64,000 nucleotides of DNA, taken from positions 248,001 to 312,000 of the forward strand of contig NZ_FNGY01000006.1 in the NCBI RefSeq assembly GCF_900103665.1, given 5' to 3'. Shown one piece after another: positions 51,847 through 61,368 of the stretch. A program made the translations under genes and the position numbers. Under the pieces are notes generated by a model. The model searched no databases. It was not told where the DNA came from and was given only the letters and a program-made list of their open reading frames with translations. The DNA is from Pedobacter steynii (lineage in GTDB: Bacteria > Bacteroidota > Bacteroidia > Sphingobacteriales > Sphingobacteriaceae). Within the stretch, counting starts at the first letter, position 1; every line of letters begins with the position of its first letter.

Positions 51847-52979
51847 TACAATACTCCTTTAGTGCTTGGTAAGACTAATTTCTCGGCATCACGTTTAATC
51901 GCCATCTTGATCGCTTTTGCAAAAGCTTTGAAGATGGATTCAATTTTATGGTGTTCATTTTCTCCTTCGGCTTTGATGTTCAGGTTAGATTTTGAAGCGT
52001 CACTGAAAGATTTAAAGAAGTGGTAGAACATTTCTGTAGGCATATCACCCACCATTTCGCGTTTAAAATCTGCATCCCAGACGATCCAGTTTCTTCCGCC
52101 GAAGTCAATTGCTGCCTGTGCCAGACAATCGTCCATCGGCAGGCAGAAGCCATAACGTTCCAGTCCTAGTTTATTCCCGATTGCTTTGGCAAAAGCCTCG
52201 CCAAGGGCGATCCCTGTATCTTCAATCGTATGGTGTTCATCGATGTGGAGGTCGCCATTCGTTTTAATTTTCAGGTCGATGCTGCCATGACGGGCAATCT
52301 GATCGAGCATGTGGTTAAAGAAGTTTAAGCCCGTATCAATCTCTGCTTTTCCTGTGCCGTCAAGATCAATATCAATGCTGATCTTGGTCTCATTGGTATT
52401 TCTTTCATGGTGCACGGTTCTCGTTCCTGCTTTTAACATCGTATAGATGTCTTCCCAGTTTTGGGTTCTCAGGGCAATCACGTCTGAAAGCGTTTCTATT
52501 TTATCCAGGTTCTCATTTGCGCCGAGATCCAGGTTGTTCGACAACCAGATGGCTTTTGCACCCAGGTTTTTTGCCAGGACAACATCATTGATCCTGTCGC
52601 CGATAACAAAAGAGTTTTTCATATCGTATCCTTCTTCCATAAAATGCAGCAGCAGGCCTGTATTGGGCTTGCGTGTCGGTGCATTTTGGTGTGCAAAGGT
52701 TTTATCAATAATCACTTCACTGAATACCACACCTTCATTGGCAAAGGTTTTCATGACGAAATTATGTACCGGCCAGAAGTTTTGTTCCGGATGTGAATCC
52801 GTTCCGAGTCCGTCCTGATTGGTGACCATAACCAGGTCGAAATCCAGCTCTTTTGCTATTTTTGAAAGGTAATAAAGCGAGCGAGGGTAGAATTCCAGCT
52901 TTTCAAAAGAGTCGATCTGCTCATCAGCGGGTTCAGTAATGAGGGTGCCGTCTCGGTCAATAAATAATACTTTCTTCAT
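51846..52979 (-). CDS. hisB: Bifunctional histidinol-phosphatase / imidazoleglycerol-phosphate dehydratase
   Basis: 377 residues. The N-terminal HAD phosphatase (about 1-165) starts VLFIDRDGTLITEP with the DxD pair; the C-terminal dehydratase (about 185-377) has GLNFFNHMLDQIARHGSIDL and DLHIDEHHTIEDTGIALGEAF with the metal-binding His residues. The fusion resembles the enterobacterial HisB. It catalyses steps six and eight. It lies 2 bases after hisC. Confidence 0.96.
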   Translation of the reverse strand: MKKVLFIDRDGTLITEPADEQIDSFEKLEFYPRSLYYLSKIAKELDFDLVMVTNQDGLGTDSHPEQNFWPVHNFVMKTFANEGVVFSEVIIDKTFAHQNAPTRKPNTGLLLHFMEEGYDMKNSFVIGDRINDVVLAKNLGAKAIWLSNNLDLGANENLDKIETLSDVIALRTQNWEDIYTMLKAGTRTVHHERNTNETKISIDIDLDGTGKAEIDTGLNFFNHMLDQIARHGSIDLKIKTNGDLHIDEHHTIEDTGIALGEAFAKAIGNKLGLERYGFCLPMDDCLAQAAIDFGGRNWIVWDADFKREMVGDMPTEMFYHFFKSFSDASKSNLNIKAEGENEHHKIESIFKAFAKAIKMAIKRDAEKLVLPSTKGVL

Positions 52980-52981
52980 GG

Positions 52982-54028
52982 TTAGTTGTTAAGCGATTTT
53001 AAAGCTTCTAAGAGAATTTGGTTTTCCTGGGTAGTTCCTATGGTGATTCTAAGACATCCTTCGCAAAGTGTTACTTTAGAACGGTCTCTGACGATGATGC
53101 CTTGTTCTACCAACGCGTCATAGGTTTTCAACGCATCAATGACTTCAATTAGTATGAAATTGGCATCCGAAGGATAAACTTTTTTCACGAGTGGAAGGTT
53201 GGCCAATTCCTGACTCAGGCTTTCTCTTTCTGAGACCGTTACTTTGATCCATTCGTTTACCTGTCCTATATTTTCCAGGGCTTTTAAAGCCAGGTCCTGT
53301 GTCGCCTGATTGATGTTATAAGGTGGTTTTACCTTGTTCAGGATATCAATTACCGGGCGGGCGGCAAATGCCATTCCCAAACGAAGTGCGGCAAGTCCCC
53401 AGGCTTTAGAAAATGTTTGCAAAATAACCAGGTTAGGATATTCCGTTAATTCGGGAATAAAGGTCCTTTGTTTAGCGTAATTGATATAGGCCTCGTCGAT
53501 GACAACAAGTCCGTTGAAATTGGCTAAAACTGTTTCTATATCTGTACGGATGATTGAGTTTCCGGTCGGATTGTTTGGCGAGCAGATGAAAATCAGTTTT
53601 GTGTTTTCGTCGATCGCTTCCGCTACCTTTTCCAGATCCAGCTGAAAACTTGGAAGCAGGTTTACCTTGCGGACTTCAACATTGTTGATATTGGCTGAAA
53701 CTTCGTACATCCCATAAGTTGGAGGAAGTATGATTACGTTGTCTTTTCCCGGTTCACAAAAGGCGCGGAAAAGGAGGTCAATCGCTTCATCGCTTCCATT
53801 TCCAAGGAAGGTGTTTTCTATCGGTACGCCTTTTATTTTACTCAACGCATCTTTAAGATCAAGTTGCAGAGGATCAGGGTATCTGTTGAAATTCTGATCC
53901 AGCGGAGAACCATATCCGTTCTCATTTGCATCTAAAAAAACGCTTGCCTGTCCTTTATATTCATCTCTCGCGGTAGAGTAAGGGCGGAGATTTTTGATGT
54001 TTTCCCGTTGTAAGTTATTGATATCCAT
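52982..54028 (-). CDS. hisC: Histidinol-phosphate aminotransferase
   Basis: 348 residues, fold-type I PLP enzyme. Recognisable parts are FLGNGSDEAIDLLFRAFCEPG, ICSPNNPTGN, VVIDEAYINY and TFSKAWGLAALRLG, where the Lys binds PLP. It transaminates imidazole acetol phosphate with glutamate. It is placed 1 base below hisD and 2 above hisB. Confidence 0.95.
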   Translation of the reverse strand: MDINNLQRENIKNLRPYSTARDEYKGQASVFLDANENGYGSPLDQNFNRYPDPLQLDLKDALSKIKGVPIENTFLGNGSDEAIDLLFRAFCEPGKDNVIILPPTYGMYEVSANINNVEVRKVNLLPSFQLDLEKVAEAIDENTKLIFICSPNNPTGNSIIRTDIETVLANFNGLVVIDEAYINYAKQRTFIPELTEYPNLVILQTFSKAWGLAALRLGMAFAARPVIDILNKVKPPYNINQATQDLALKALENIGQVNEWIKVTVSERESLSQELANLPLVKKVYPSDANFILIEVIDALKTYDALVEQGIIVRDRSKVTLCEGCLRITIGTTQENQILLEALKSLNN

Positions 54029-54029
54029 C

Positions 54030-55316
54030 TTATGATTTTAAACGAATAGTGATTGCATTTTTGTGTGCCTGCAGGCCTTCGGCTTGCGCCAGGACCTCTA
54101 CAGTACGTCCTATATTGGTTAAACCCTGTTCGGTGATGTGCTGAAAGGTGATTTTTTTAAGGAAAGAATCCAGAGATACTCCCGAATAAGCTTTAGCAAA
54201 ACCACTGGTAGGGAGGGTATGGTTGGTTCCTGAAGCATAATCTCCCGCACTTTCAGGAGTCAGGTTGCCCAGAAATACCGATCCTGCATTATAAATCAGG
54301 GGTATAAGAGGTTCAAAACCTGTTGTTGATAAGATCAGGTGCTCCGGAGCATAGGCATTGCTGAATTCCATTCCTTGTTCCAGGTTATCCACGAGAACCG
54401 CATAGGAGTTTTCAATTGCTTTTGCAGCAATGTCTTTCCTTGGAAGGTCCTGTATTTGTAATTCAATCTGTTTTAGGGTGTTTTCTATGATTTCTTTGGA
54501 TGTAGCGACCAGGATGGTCTGGCTATCTGTTCCATGTTCTGCCTGCGCCAGTAAATCTGAAGCGATGTAAGCTGGGTTGGCGGTCTCATCCGCAAGCACT
54601 AAAACTTCTGAAGGACCCGCGGGCATGTCAATTGCTGTCATGGTTGCCGACTGGATCAGTTGTTTTGCCTGAGTCACATAGCGGTTTCCCGGTCCAAAGA
54701 TTTTGTACACTTTAGGAACACTTTCTGTTCCGTAGGCCATGGCAGCAACGGCTTGTGCGCCGCCAACGAGGTAGATCCGGTCTATACCTAACTTTAAAGC
54801 GCAATAGGCAAGATAGCAATTGGTCTTTCCGTCCTTTTGAGGAGGGGAGCAAACTACAATTTCTTTACATCCCGCTAAAACTGCCGGAATGCCGAGCATC
54901 AGAAAGGTGCTGGGCAGCACTGCCGTTCCGCCTGGAATATACAGGCCCACACGTTCTATTGCCCTTGATTCGCGCCAGCAGGTTACGCCTGGCATGGTTT
55001 CAATCTTGCTTTCTGAACTGGATTGTGCGGCGTGGAAGGTTTTGATATTGGCATAAGCGATATCAATGGCTTCCTTTTCTGCTGAAGGAATACCTGCAGC
55101 AATGATTTCTATTTCTGCTGCATCGAGGTATAGTTGTGTTAAGGAGACCTGGTCAAACTGTTGTGCATAATCCCGCAGGGCGATGTCACCTTCCGTTTTT
55201 ACCCGTTCCACGATGTGTTTTACCCGGTCCTGGATGCTGCTATCGTCTTCGAGCTGTCTTAAACAGATTTCTTCAATCTGCTGTTTAGATAAGTCTTTAT
55301 AACTGTAAGTCTTCAT
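54030..55316 (-). CDS. hisD: Histidinol dehydrogenase
   Basis: 428 residues. Signatures: VGLYIPGGTAVLPSTFLMLGIPA, YLVGGAQAVAAMAYGTESVPKV, GPGNRYVTQAKQL, DMPAGPSEVLVLAD, QAEHGTDSQTILV and the C-terminal SAGDYASGTNHTLPTSGFA with zinc-binding His. It oxidises histidinol to histidine in two NAD-linked steps. It lies 6 bases below hisG. Confidence 0.96.
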   Translation of the reverse strand: MKTYSYKDLSKQQIEEICLRQLEDDSSIQDRVKHIVERVKTEGDIALRDYAQQFDQVSLTQLYLDAAEIEIIAAGIPSAEKEAIDIAYANIKTFHAAQSSSESKIETMPGVTCWRESRAIERVGLYIPGGTAVLPSTFLMLGIPAVLAGCKEIVVCSPPQKDGKTNCYLAYCALKLGIDRIYLVGGAQAVAAMAYGTESVPKVYKIFGPGNRYVTQAKQLIQSATMTAIDMPAGPSEVLVLADETANPAYIASDLLAQAEHGTDSQTILVATSKEIIENTLKQIELQIQDLPRKDIAAKAIENSYAVLVDNLEQGMEFSNAYAPEHLILSTTGFEPLIPLIYNAGSVFLGNLTPESAGDYASGTNHTLPTSGFAKAYSGVSLDSFLKKITFQHITEQGLTNIGRTVEVLAQAEGLQAHKNAITIRLKS

Positions 55317-55322
55317 CAGATT

Positions 55323-56174
55323 TTAGGCAATTATTTTTTCAATTGGCATCACTACGATCCCTTGTGCACCGGCCGCTTTCAGGCTGTTGATCTTTTCCCA
55401 AAAGTCGTGTTCTGCAATTACGGAATGAACGGCAACCCATTCTTCATCGAACAATGGCACCACGGTTGGGCTTTTCACGCCAGGCAATAGGTCTACTACT
55501 TTTTTAAGGTTTGTTTTTGCCACATTCAGCACCACATATTTGGTTTCTTTGGCGCGTAAAACAGAAAGAATTCTTTGCAACAGCTCCTGAACTTCCGGTA
55601 GCAACTCTGAGCCTTTACTTCCGATCAGAACAGCTTCAGATTTCATCACTTCCGAGAAAGGCTTCAATCCATTGCTTTTTAAGGTTCCTCCGGTAGAAAC
55701 GATGTCGCAAATGGCATCACTTAATCCCAGTCCCGGACCAATTTCTACAGAGCCGGAGATCGTTCTGATGTCTGCATTGACGTGATTTTCTTTGAGGTAC
55801 TTATCCAGAATTACCGGATAGGAGGTAGCGATGGCTTTGCCTTCTAACTGAGCGATCTCTGTGATCCTGCTTTCATTAGGGATGGCAATCTTCAGCGTGC
55901 ATTTTCCGAAGCCTAATTTCTGAAGATAGGTCACTTCAGCGCCAGCTTCTACAATGACGTTTTCGCCCACAATACCAAGATCGGCAATGCCATCCTGAAC
56001 ATATTCCGGAATATCATCATCTCTTAAAAAAAGAATTTCTAAAGGGAAATTGGTAACGGTGGATATAAGGGAGCTTTTGTAGTTTTCAAATGATAAACCA
56101 CAATTTTTAAGAATTTCTACTGATTTTTCGTTTAGCCTGCCAGATTTCTGGATAGCAATTTTAAGTGTTTTCAA
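55323..56174 (-). CDS. hisG: ATP phosphoribosyltransferase, long form
   Basis: 283 residues. The length and the C-terminal regulatory domain (about 205-283, ending GAQGIVVMPIEKIIA) mark the long HisG, which binds histidine directly and needs no HisZ. IAIQKSGRLNEKSVEILKNCGL, DLGIVGENVI and ICDIVSTGGTLKSNGL are catalytic-domain motifs. It is the first and feedback-controlled step and the first gene of hisGDCBHAF(IE). No histidine-rich leader peptide was found upstream. Confidence 0.96.
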   Translation of the reverse strand: MKTLKIAIQKSGRLNEKSVEILKNCGLSFENYKSSLISTVTNFPLEILFLRDDDIPEYVQDGIADLGIVGENVIVEAGAEVTYLQKLGFGKCTLKIAIPNESRITEIAQLEGKAIATSYPVILDKYLKENHVNADIRTISGSVEIGPGLGLSDAICDIVSTGGTLKSNGLKPFSEVMKSEAVLIGSKGSELLPEVQELLQRILSVLRAKETKYVVLNVAKTNLKKVVDLLPGVKSPTVVPLFDEEWVAVHSVIAEHDFWEKINSLKAAGAQGIVVMPIEKIIA

Positions 56175-56255
56175 TTATGCTGTGTTGAAATTTGTTGATT
56201 ATTGGACAAGAAGATAGTTCCGAAACAAGTTTTGAAGTACAAAACATTACATATA

Positions 56256-56273
56256 CATCGCCGACAGGCGATG
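56256..56273 (-). promoter_or_regulatory. Perfect hairpin at the predicted 5' end of the his operon mRNA
   Basis: CATCGCC (56256-56262) and GGCGATG (56267-56273) pair perfectly around GACA. The predicted transcription start from the box at 56277 falls at about 56273, so the mRNA would begin with this stem-loop, 99 bases upstream of hisG. It may protect the mRNA's 5' end or regulate expression. Confidence 0.5.
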
Positions 56274-56276
56274 GTG

Positions 56277-56284
56277 CAAATGTA
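56277..56284 (-). promoter_or_regulatory. Candidate -7 promoter box of the his operon
   Basis: The minus-strand TACATTTG matches TAnnTTTG. It is the only perfect box seen in the 290-base gap on that strand. No -33 match at the usual distance. Confidence 0.45.
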
Positions 56285-56441
56285 AATGATGGTTCAAAAT
56301 TTGATTCATAATTCTATTTAAGTCCTTAATCAACAATGACTAGCATGCTGAGGAGCTGCAAATATATAGATACAATTTACAAATCAAAATATATATGGCA
56401 TTTTATTTGATTATATCGCTTCAATAAATATAATTAACATC

Positions 56442-56449
56442 TAGTTTTG
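56442..56449 (+). promoter_or_regulatory. Candidate -7 promoter box of the L,D-transpeptidase gene
   Basis: TAGTTTTG matches TAnnTTTG. It contains the TTG at 56447 that would otherwise be the upstream start, so translation more likely begins at TTG 56465, about 12 bases into the mRNA. Confidence 0.45.
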
Positions 56450-56464
56450 CAAAAAAATACCATC

Positions 56465-58042
56465 TTGAAAAAAGCGTTACTCTTATTGATTCCCTTTTGT
56501 TTGCTGTTAAATGCCTGTTCCTGGTTTAAAGATACTCCTGAGGTCGGTTTAATCCTCTCAAAACATTTCGACAGAAAATTGTATAAAGACTTTGATACTG
56601 CAGCCTATAATGTAGTGTTTAGGAAACACTATGACTCTTTAAAGGGGAAATTATCCAATCCCAATACCATCAAAAAGTTCTACATCAACCATAATTACGA
56701 GCCTCGTTTGGTAAGTCTGTACTTTCCGGCCGGAGCTTTGGATACGCTGGAAGCGTATATCGGAAAAAGTGAAGATCATGGTTTTAATCCCGATAACTTC
56801 CGTCAGAAGCAGTTAGATGCGGCGCTAAAAGAGCTTGCAGCTGATAAATTCAAGAAAATTGAAGAAGTATATCCCGTAATTGCTGATCTGGAGCTGAATG
56901 CTGCGGAGGCATTGATCAAGTATGATAATTACATGAGCTATGGGGTCGTAAACCCACGTAAGCTCTTTTCAAGATATTATGTCCCGGTAAAGCGTCCGGA
57001 TAGTGCCAGTATGTCTGGTGCATTGGCAACCAAAGATTTGGGTAAACTCCTGAAAGAGATACAGCCATCTTCGAAACAATACCTTGCACTTCAACACAGA
57101 CTGAACATTCTAAAAAGGGAAGGTCTTGGTAAAGGTGATCAGGCAAAGACAATCATGGTCAACATGGAACGTTTGAGGTGGAAGTTACCCGAGATGGGAA
57201 AGGAATATGTGGAAGTAAATATTCCTGATTTTTCACTTACCTGGTTTAATCAGGAAGATACGGTTAGCCATATGAAAGTATGTGTAGGTGGAAAAAGAGA
57301 AGAGGGATATGCAGCGAAGATTGCCAAATATGCGAAGAGCGGCAATCTCGACGACAAGCCTAAAAACCACGAAACGCCGATTTTGTATAGTAAACTGAAC
57401 TCTATTCAGGTAAACCCGGTATGGAATATTCCTGTCAGCATTGCCAGAAATGAAATTTACTGGATGGCACGTAAGGATCCTTATTACCTTTCCAATAGCA
57501 ATATTAATGTTTACAGGAATGGAAAACTTATTGGAGAACCTGATACCATTCAATGGAGCAACTATTCAAGGGAGAAGTTACCTTATCAGTTTAAACAAGG
57601 ATCGGGAGATGGAAATGCTTTGGGGAAATTTAAATTCATCTTTGATAACGGGTCCAGCATTTACCTGCACGATACCAATAATAAAAACGGATTTAACAAA
57701 GCCAACCGCGCCATCAGTCATGGTTGTGTGCGTGTAGAAAAGCCATTAGAATTTGCGCAAAACCTGGTTCGTGATAAATATCAGTACGATCAGCTGAGAA
57801 TGGAAGTGAACCTTCCTCCATTGGATACAAACAGGATGAATTCCTATAGAAAGAAGCTTGCTAAAAAAGCAGATACCGTAAATTTATTTAAATTGAAGCC
57901 TACCTGGTTTGGAACAAAAAAGCCTGTGCCCTTGATTATCAACTACATTACGGCATGGTCTCAGAATGGAAGCATCCAGTTCAGACCGGATGTCTACGGT
58001 TTAGATGAAACTTTATGGCTGGCTATGAGAAAATTCATGTAA
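56465..58042 (+). CDS. L,D-transpeptidase lipoprotein (YkuD/YcbB-like)
   Basis: 525 residues from TTG at 56465. A lipoprotein signal ends LLNAC (Cys18). The middle has helical and peptidoglycan-binding-like regions (about 45-245), and the C-terminal YkuD domain (about 250-460) holds the catalytic ISHGCVRVE plus YLHDTN before it. Such YcbB-like enzymes form 3-3 cross-links in peptidoglycan or attach proteins. No in-frame ATG exists near the start. It is 21 bases before the BatA-like gene. Confidence 0.88.
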   Translation: MKKALLLLIPFCLLLNACSWFKDTPEVGLILSKHFDRKLYKDFDTAAYNVVFRKHYDSLKGKLSNPNTIKKFYINHNYEPRLVSLYFPAGALDTLEAYIGKSEDHGFNPDNFRQKQLDAALKELAADKFKKIEEVYPVIADLELNAAEALIKYDNYMSYGVVNPRKLFSRYYVPVKRPDSASMSGALATKDLGKLLKEIQPSSKQYLALQHRLNILKREGLGKGDQAKTIMVNMERLRWKLPEMGKEYVEVNIPDFSLTWFNQEDTVSHMKVCVGGKREEGYAAKIAKYAKSGNLDDKPKNHETPILYSKLNSIQVNPVWNIPVSIARNEIYWMARKDPYYLSNSNINVYRNGKLIGEPDTIQWSNYSREKLPYQFKQGSGDGNALGKFKFIFDNGSSIYLHDTNNKNGFNKANRAISHGCVRVEKPLEFAQNLVRDKYQYDQLRMEVNLPPLDTNRMNSYRKKLAKKADTVNLFKLKPTWFGTKKPVPLIINYITAWSQNGSIQFRPDVYGLDETLWLAMRKFM

Positions 58043-58063
58043 AAGTTCTACCTTTGGTTTTTA

Positions 58064-60109
58064 ATGAATTTCCTATACCCAGGTTTTCTTTTTGCACTGC
58101 TGGCAATAGCCATTCCTATTGCAATTCACTTATTTAATTTCAGGAAATTCAAGAAGGTATATTTTAGTAATGTACAATTCTTAAAGGAAGCTAAAGAACA
58201 GAACTCCGCCAGGGAAAAGCTAAAACATTTACTCGTCCTGATCAGCAGAATTCTTGCGGTCATCTTTTTGGTCTTTGCTTTTGCAAGGCCCTTTATTCCA
58301 TTATCCTCCACAGGAGAGCCGGGAAGAAGAAACCTGATCAGTATTTATATTGACAACTCCTATAGCATGGAGACTGTTAACAAGGAGGGGAGCTTACTCG
58401 ATGAAGCGAAAAGAAAGGCAAAAGAAATTGCAGCGGCTTATCAGCTCAATGATCAGTTCCAGCTCCTGACCAACGATTTTGAAGGGAAACATCAACGGGC
58501 CGTCAACAAAGAGGAGTTTATACAATTGCTGGATGAGCTGAAGATTTCGCCTGCAAGCAGAAGCCTGCAACAGGTGGTCAACAGGTTGCAACGTGAAAGC
58601 GGGGCGAACAGAAATCAGATCGCCTATTTGTTGTCCGATTTCCAGAAAAGCTTTGTGGGCATTCAACCGGTTCAGTCGGACAAAGACATTCGCTATTCCC
58701 TGATTAAATTGAACGCCAACAGTCTTCCCAATATTTCTGTGGATAGTGTATGGAGCTTGTCGCCGGTACATCAGCCCAATCAGGCAGAGCAGCTTGTGGT
58801 TCAGCTTCACAACTATGGAGAAGAAGACGCTGCCGATATTCCTATAAAATTAACCATCAACCAGCAACAAAAAGCCATTAGTAATACTAAAGTTCCTGCC
58901 GGTAAATCTGTAAGAGACACTTTATCCTTTAGCGGATTACAAAAGGGCTGGCAAAAAGGGCTGCTGACGATTAAAGACTTTCCACTCACTTTTGATGATG
59001 CACTGAATTTTAGTTTCCAGGTGAATACGGAAATGAAGGTGTTAAACATTAGTGGAGATCCTTCACAAAAATTCATTAAATCGCTGTTTGCTGCTGACCC
59101 TTATTTCAAACTCAGTGAGATGCCGGAAGCGAATATTAAGTATTCCAGCTTTTCTGATTACAGCCTGATTGTACTCAGCGGATTAAAACAACCTTCTTCC
59201 GGACTGGCTCAGCAACTGAAAAGCTATGTGAAAAACGGTGGATCGGTGGTCATCTTTCCGGATCTTGATGCGAATGGAGCGGTGTATACCCCATTTTTAA
59301 CTGCTTTGTCTTTACCCGCGGTAAAGCAACTCAACTCAGGGCCGGCCATTACGAGCAGTATCGAATTGAAAGATCCTGTTTTCAGAGACGTATTTGATCA
59401 GGTGCCTTCCAATATGGACCTTCCGGTGGTGACGCGTTATTTCAGTTACCTGGAAAGGAATGCCGGAGGAAAACAAGGCATTCTGCAATTGCCTTTGGGT
59501 CAGTTTCTTTTTGCCAGATATCCTTCCGGAGCGGGGGCAATGTATTTGTCGGCCAGTTCGTTGGATCCCAAAGACGGGAATTTGTCCAGACATCCGGTAT
59601 TTGTACCGATGATGTTTAAAATTGCGTTCTCGAGCGTCAAAGAGCAGCCTTTATATTATACCTCAGGAGAGAGCGACCTGCTGGAGCATCAGAAGATTTC
59701 TTTGGGGGCCAATCAATCTTTGACCTTAAAATCTGATGGAATAGAAGTCATCCCTGAAGTCAGACAAATACCGGGAAAAACACTGTTGTACGTCGCAGAT
59801 CAGATCCGGAAGCCTGGTTTCTACGACTTAAAGAAAGCGGATTCTGTATTGGCGGTAGTGGCTTTCAACGACAACAGGAAAGAATCTGATATGCATTATG
59901 CCACAGATCAAAGCCTGACCGATTTATTCGGCAAGCAAAAGATCGCCCTTTACAATTCTCAGAAAGATGCTTTGTCCTTAAATATCCAGGCAAAAAATAA
60001 CAGCATAGAGTTATGGAAACTTTGCCTAATTTTGGCTGTTGTTTTTTTAGCCATTGAAATACTATTGATCCGATTTTTTAATAAAACAAAAAACATACAA
60101 ACACCATGA
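58064..60109 (+). CDS. BatA/VWA-domain membrane protein
   Basis: 681 residues. The N-terminus has two hydrophobic segments around residues 5-23 and 57-76 with MNFLYPGFLFALLAIAIPIAIHLFNFRKFKKVYFSN between them and the start, the double-membrane BatA N-domain signature. A VWA-like domain follows (ISIYIDNSYSMET near 92, a MIDAS DxSxS variant), then a large periplasmic part and a C-terminal membrane helix (about 650-670). It probably works in aerotolerance or envelope complexes. It overlaps the dihydroorotase-like gene by 4 bases. Confidence 0.85.
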   Translation: MNFLYPGFLFALLAIAIPIAIHLFNFRKFKKVYFSNVQFLKEAKEQNSAREKLKHLLVLISRILAVIFLVFAFARPFIPLSSTGEPGRRNLISIYIDNSYSMETVNKEGSLLDEAKRKAKEIAAAYQLNDQFQLLTNDFEGKHQRAVNKEEFIQLLDELKISPASRSLQQVVNRLQRESGANRNQIAYLLSDFQKSFVGIQPVQSDKDIRYSLIKLNANSLPNISVDSVWSLSPVHQPNQAEQLVVQLHNYGEEDAADIPIKLTINQQQKAISNTKVPAGKSVRDTLSFSGLQKGWQKGLLTIKDFPLTFDDALNFSFQVNTEMKVLNISGDPSQKFIKSLFAADPYFKLSEMPEANIKYSSFSDYSLIVLSGLKQPSSGLAQQLKSYVKNGGSVVIFPDLDANGAVYTPFLTALSLPAVKQLNSGPAITSSIELKDPVFRDVFDQVPSNMDLPVVTRYFSYLERNAGGKQGILQLPLGQFLFARYPSGAGAMYLSASSLDPKDGNLSRHPVFVPMMFKIAFSSVKEQPLYYTSGESDLLEHQKISLGANQSLTLKSDGIEVIPEVRQIPGKTLLYVADQIRKPGFYDLKKADSVLAVVAFNDNRKESDMHYATDQSLTDLFGKQKIALYNSQKDALSLNIQAKNNSIELWKLCLILAVVFLAIEILLIRFFNKTKNIQTP

Positions 60110-61368
60110 ATCTTCTCATCACTGGCGTAACTATTGCCGACCCAAACAGCCAGTTCAATCAAAAAACTTGTGATGTACGTGTAGAACAGGGCAAGATTAC
60201 TGCTATTGGGAATAACCTGAAGCCTGCAAATAAGGAAGAAGTTTTTGATGGAACCGGTGCGATCTTATCTCCGGGATTCTTTGACCTGAACTGCTCCATC
60301 GGAGATCCGGGTTTTGAAACCAAGGAAGATATAGAAACGGCAACCAGGGCTGCCATGTCCGGAGGTTTTACCGGCCTGGCTGTTTTACCACATACCAAAC
60401 CGGTGGTTCATTCCAAAGGGGAGGTGGCCTATATCATCAATAAAGCAAAAGGAAATTTGGTAGATGTATTGCCTGTAGGGGCAGTAAGTCATGACCTGGA
60501 AGGTAAAGAGCTGGCAGAAATGTACGATATGCAGCAATCCGGAGCGGTAGCTTTCTCTGATGGGAGCAAGCCGATTACAGACGATGGTTTCATGAGCCGT
60601 GCATTACAATATGTAAAAGGTTTCAATGGACTGATGATGGTGCATCCGGAAAACAAATCCATAGCGGGGAAATCACAGATCAATGAAAGCAAGACGAGTG
60701 TGTTGCTGGGCATGAAAGGTGTTCCTGCACTGGCGGAAGAAATGCACATCAGCAGAGATATTTTCCTTGCAACTTATCACGATGCGCCGCTACACATCAG
60801 CAACATTACTACTGCCGGATCGGTAGCGCTGATTAAAAGAGCAAAAAAAGATGGGGTAAAGATCAGCTGTGATGTGGCTGCACATTACCTGGTATTTACG
60901 GAAGAATTGTTAAACGATTTCGACAGCAACTATAAAGTGAAACCTCCTTTGCGTGGTAAGTCAGATACAAAAGCATTGTTAAATGGTTTGAAAGACGGGA
61001 CCATTGATGCGGTATGTTCGCAACACCGTCCGCAGGAGATTGAGTTTAAAGCAGTAGAGTTTGAAATCGCTTCTTATGGCATTATTGCTTTACAAACGGT
61101 TCTGCCTTTATTGATCAAAGCTGGATTAGATGCTGGTCAGATTGCCGAAAAGCTTTCCATCAACCCGCGCAAATTATTAAACCTTCCTGTACCTGTGATC
61201 GCAGAAAATGCAGAAGCCAATTTTACGGTTTATCACCCGGCGAAGGAATGGGAATACAATACCGCTAACAATCAGTCAAAATCTGCAAATTCGCCGCTTT
61301 TGAATAAAAAATTAACCGGTAAAGTTCAACTGGTATATAACAACAAACAATTACAAGCATATGGATAA
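60106..61368 (+). CDS. Dihydroorotase homologue lacking the metal site (PyrC'-like)
   Basis: 420 residues with the amidohydrolase fold of class I dihydroorotases, but the catalytic residues are gone. The HxH-R site reads DLNCSIGDPG (Asn62 and Ser64 for the two His, Gly66 for Arg), the carbamylated-Lys segment reads GAVAFSDG, the second His of the LHxxH stretch is Asn (LHISNIT), and the catalytic Asp is Ser (CSQHRPQE). Inactive PyrC' proteins hold aspartate transcarbamoylase in a complex in pseudomonads; a similar structural role is inferred. The active enzyme is at 9458. Confidence 0.88.
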   Translation: MNLLITGVTIADPNSQFNQKTCDVRVEQGKITAIGNNLKPANKEEVFDGTGAILSPGFFDLNCSIGDPGFETKEDIETATRAAMSGGFTGLAVLPHTKPVVHSKGEVAYIINKAKGNLVDVLPVGAVSHDLEGKELAEMYDMQQSGAVAFSDGSKPITDDGFMSRALQYVKGFNGLMMVHPENKSIAGKSQINESKTSVLLGMKGVPALAEEMHISRDIFLATYHDAPLHISNITTAGSVALIKRAKKDGVKISCDVAAHYLVFTEELLNDFDSNYKVKPPLRGKSDTKALLNGLKDGTIDAVCSQHRPQEIEFKAVEFEIASYGIIALQTVLPLLIKAGLDAGQIAEKLSINPRKLLNLPVPVIAENAEANFTVYHPAKEWEYNTANNQSKSANSPLLNKKLTGKVQLVYNNKQLQAYG

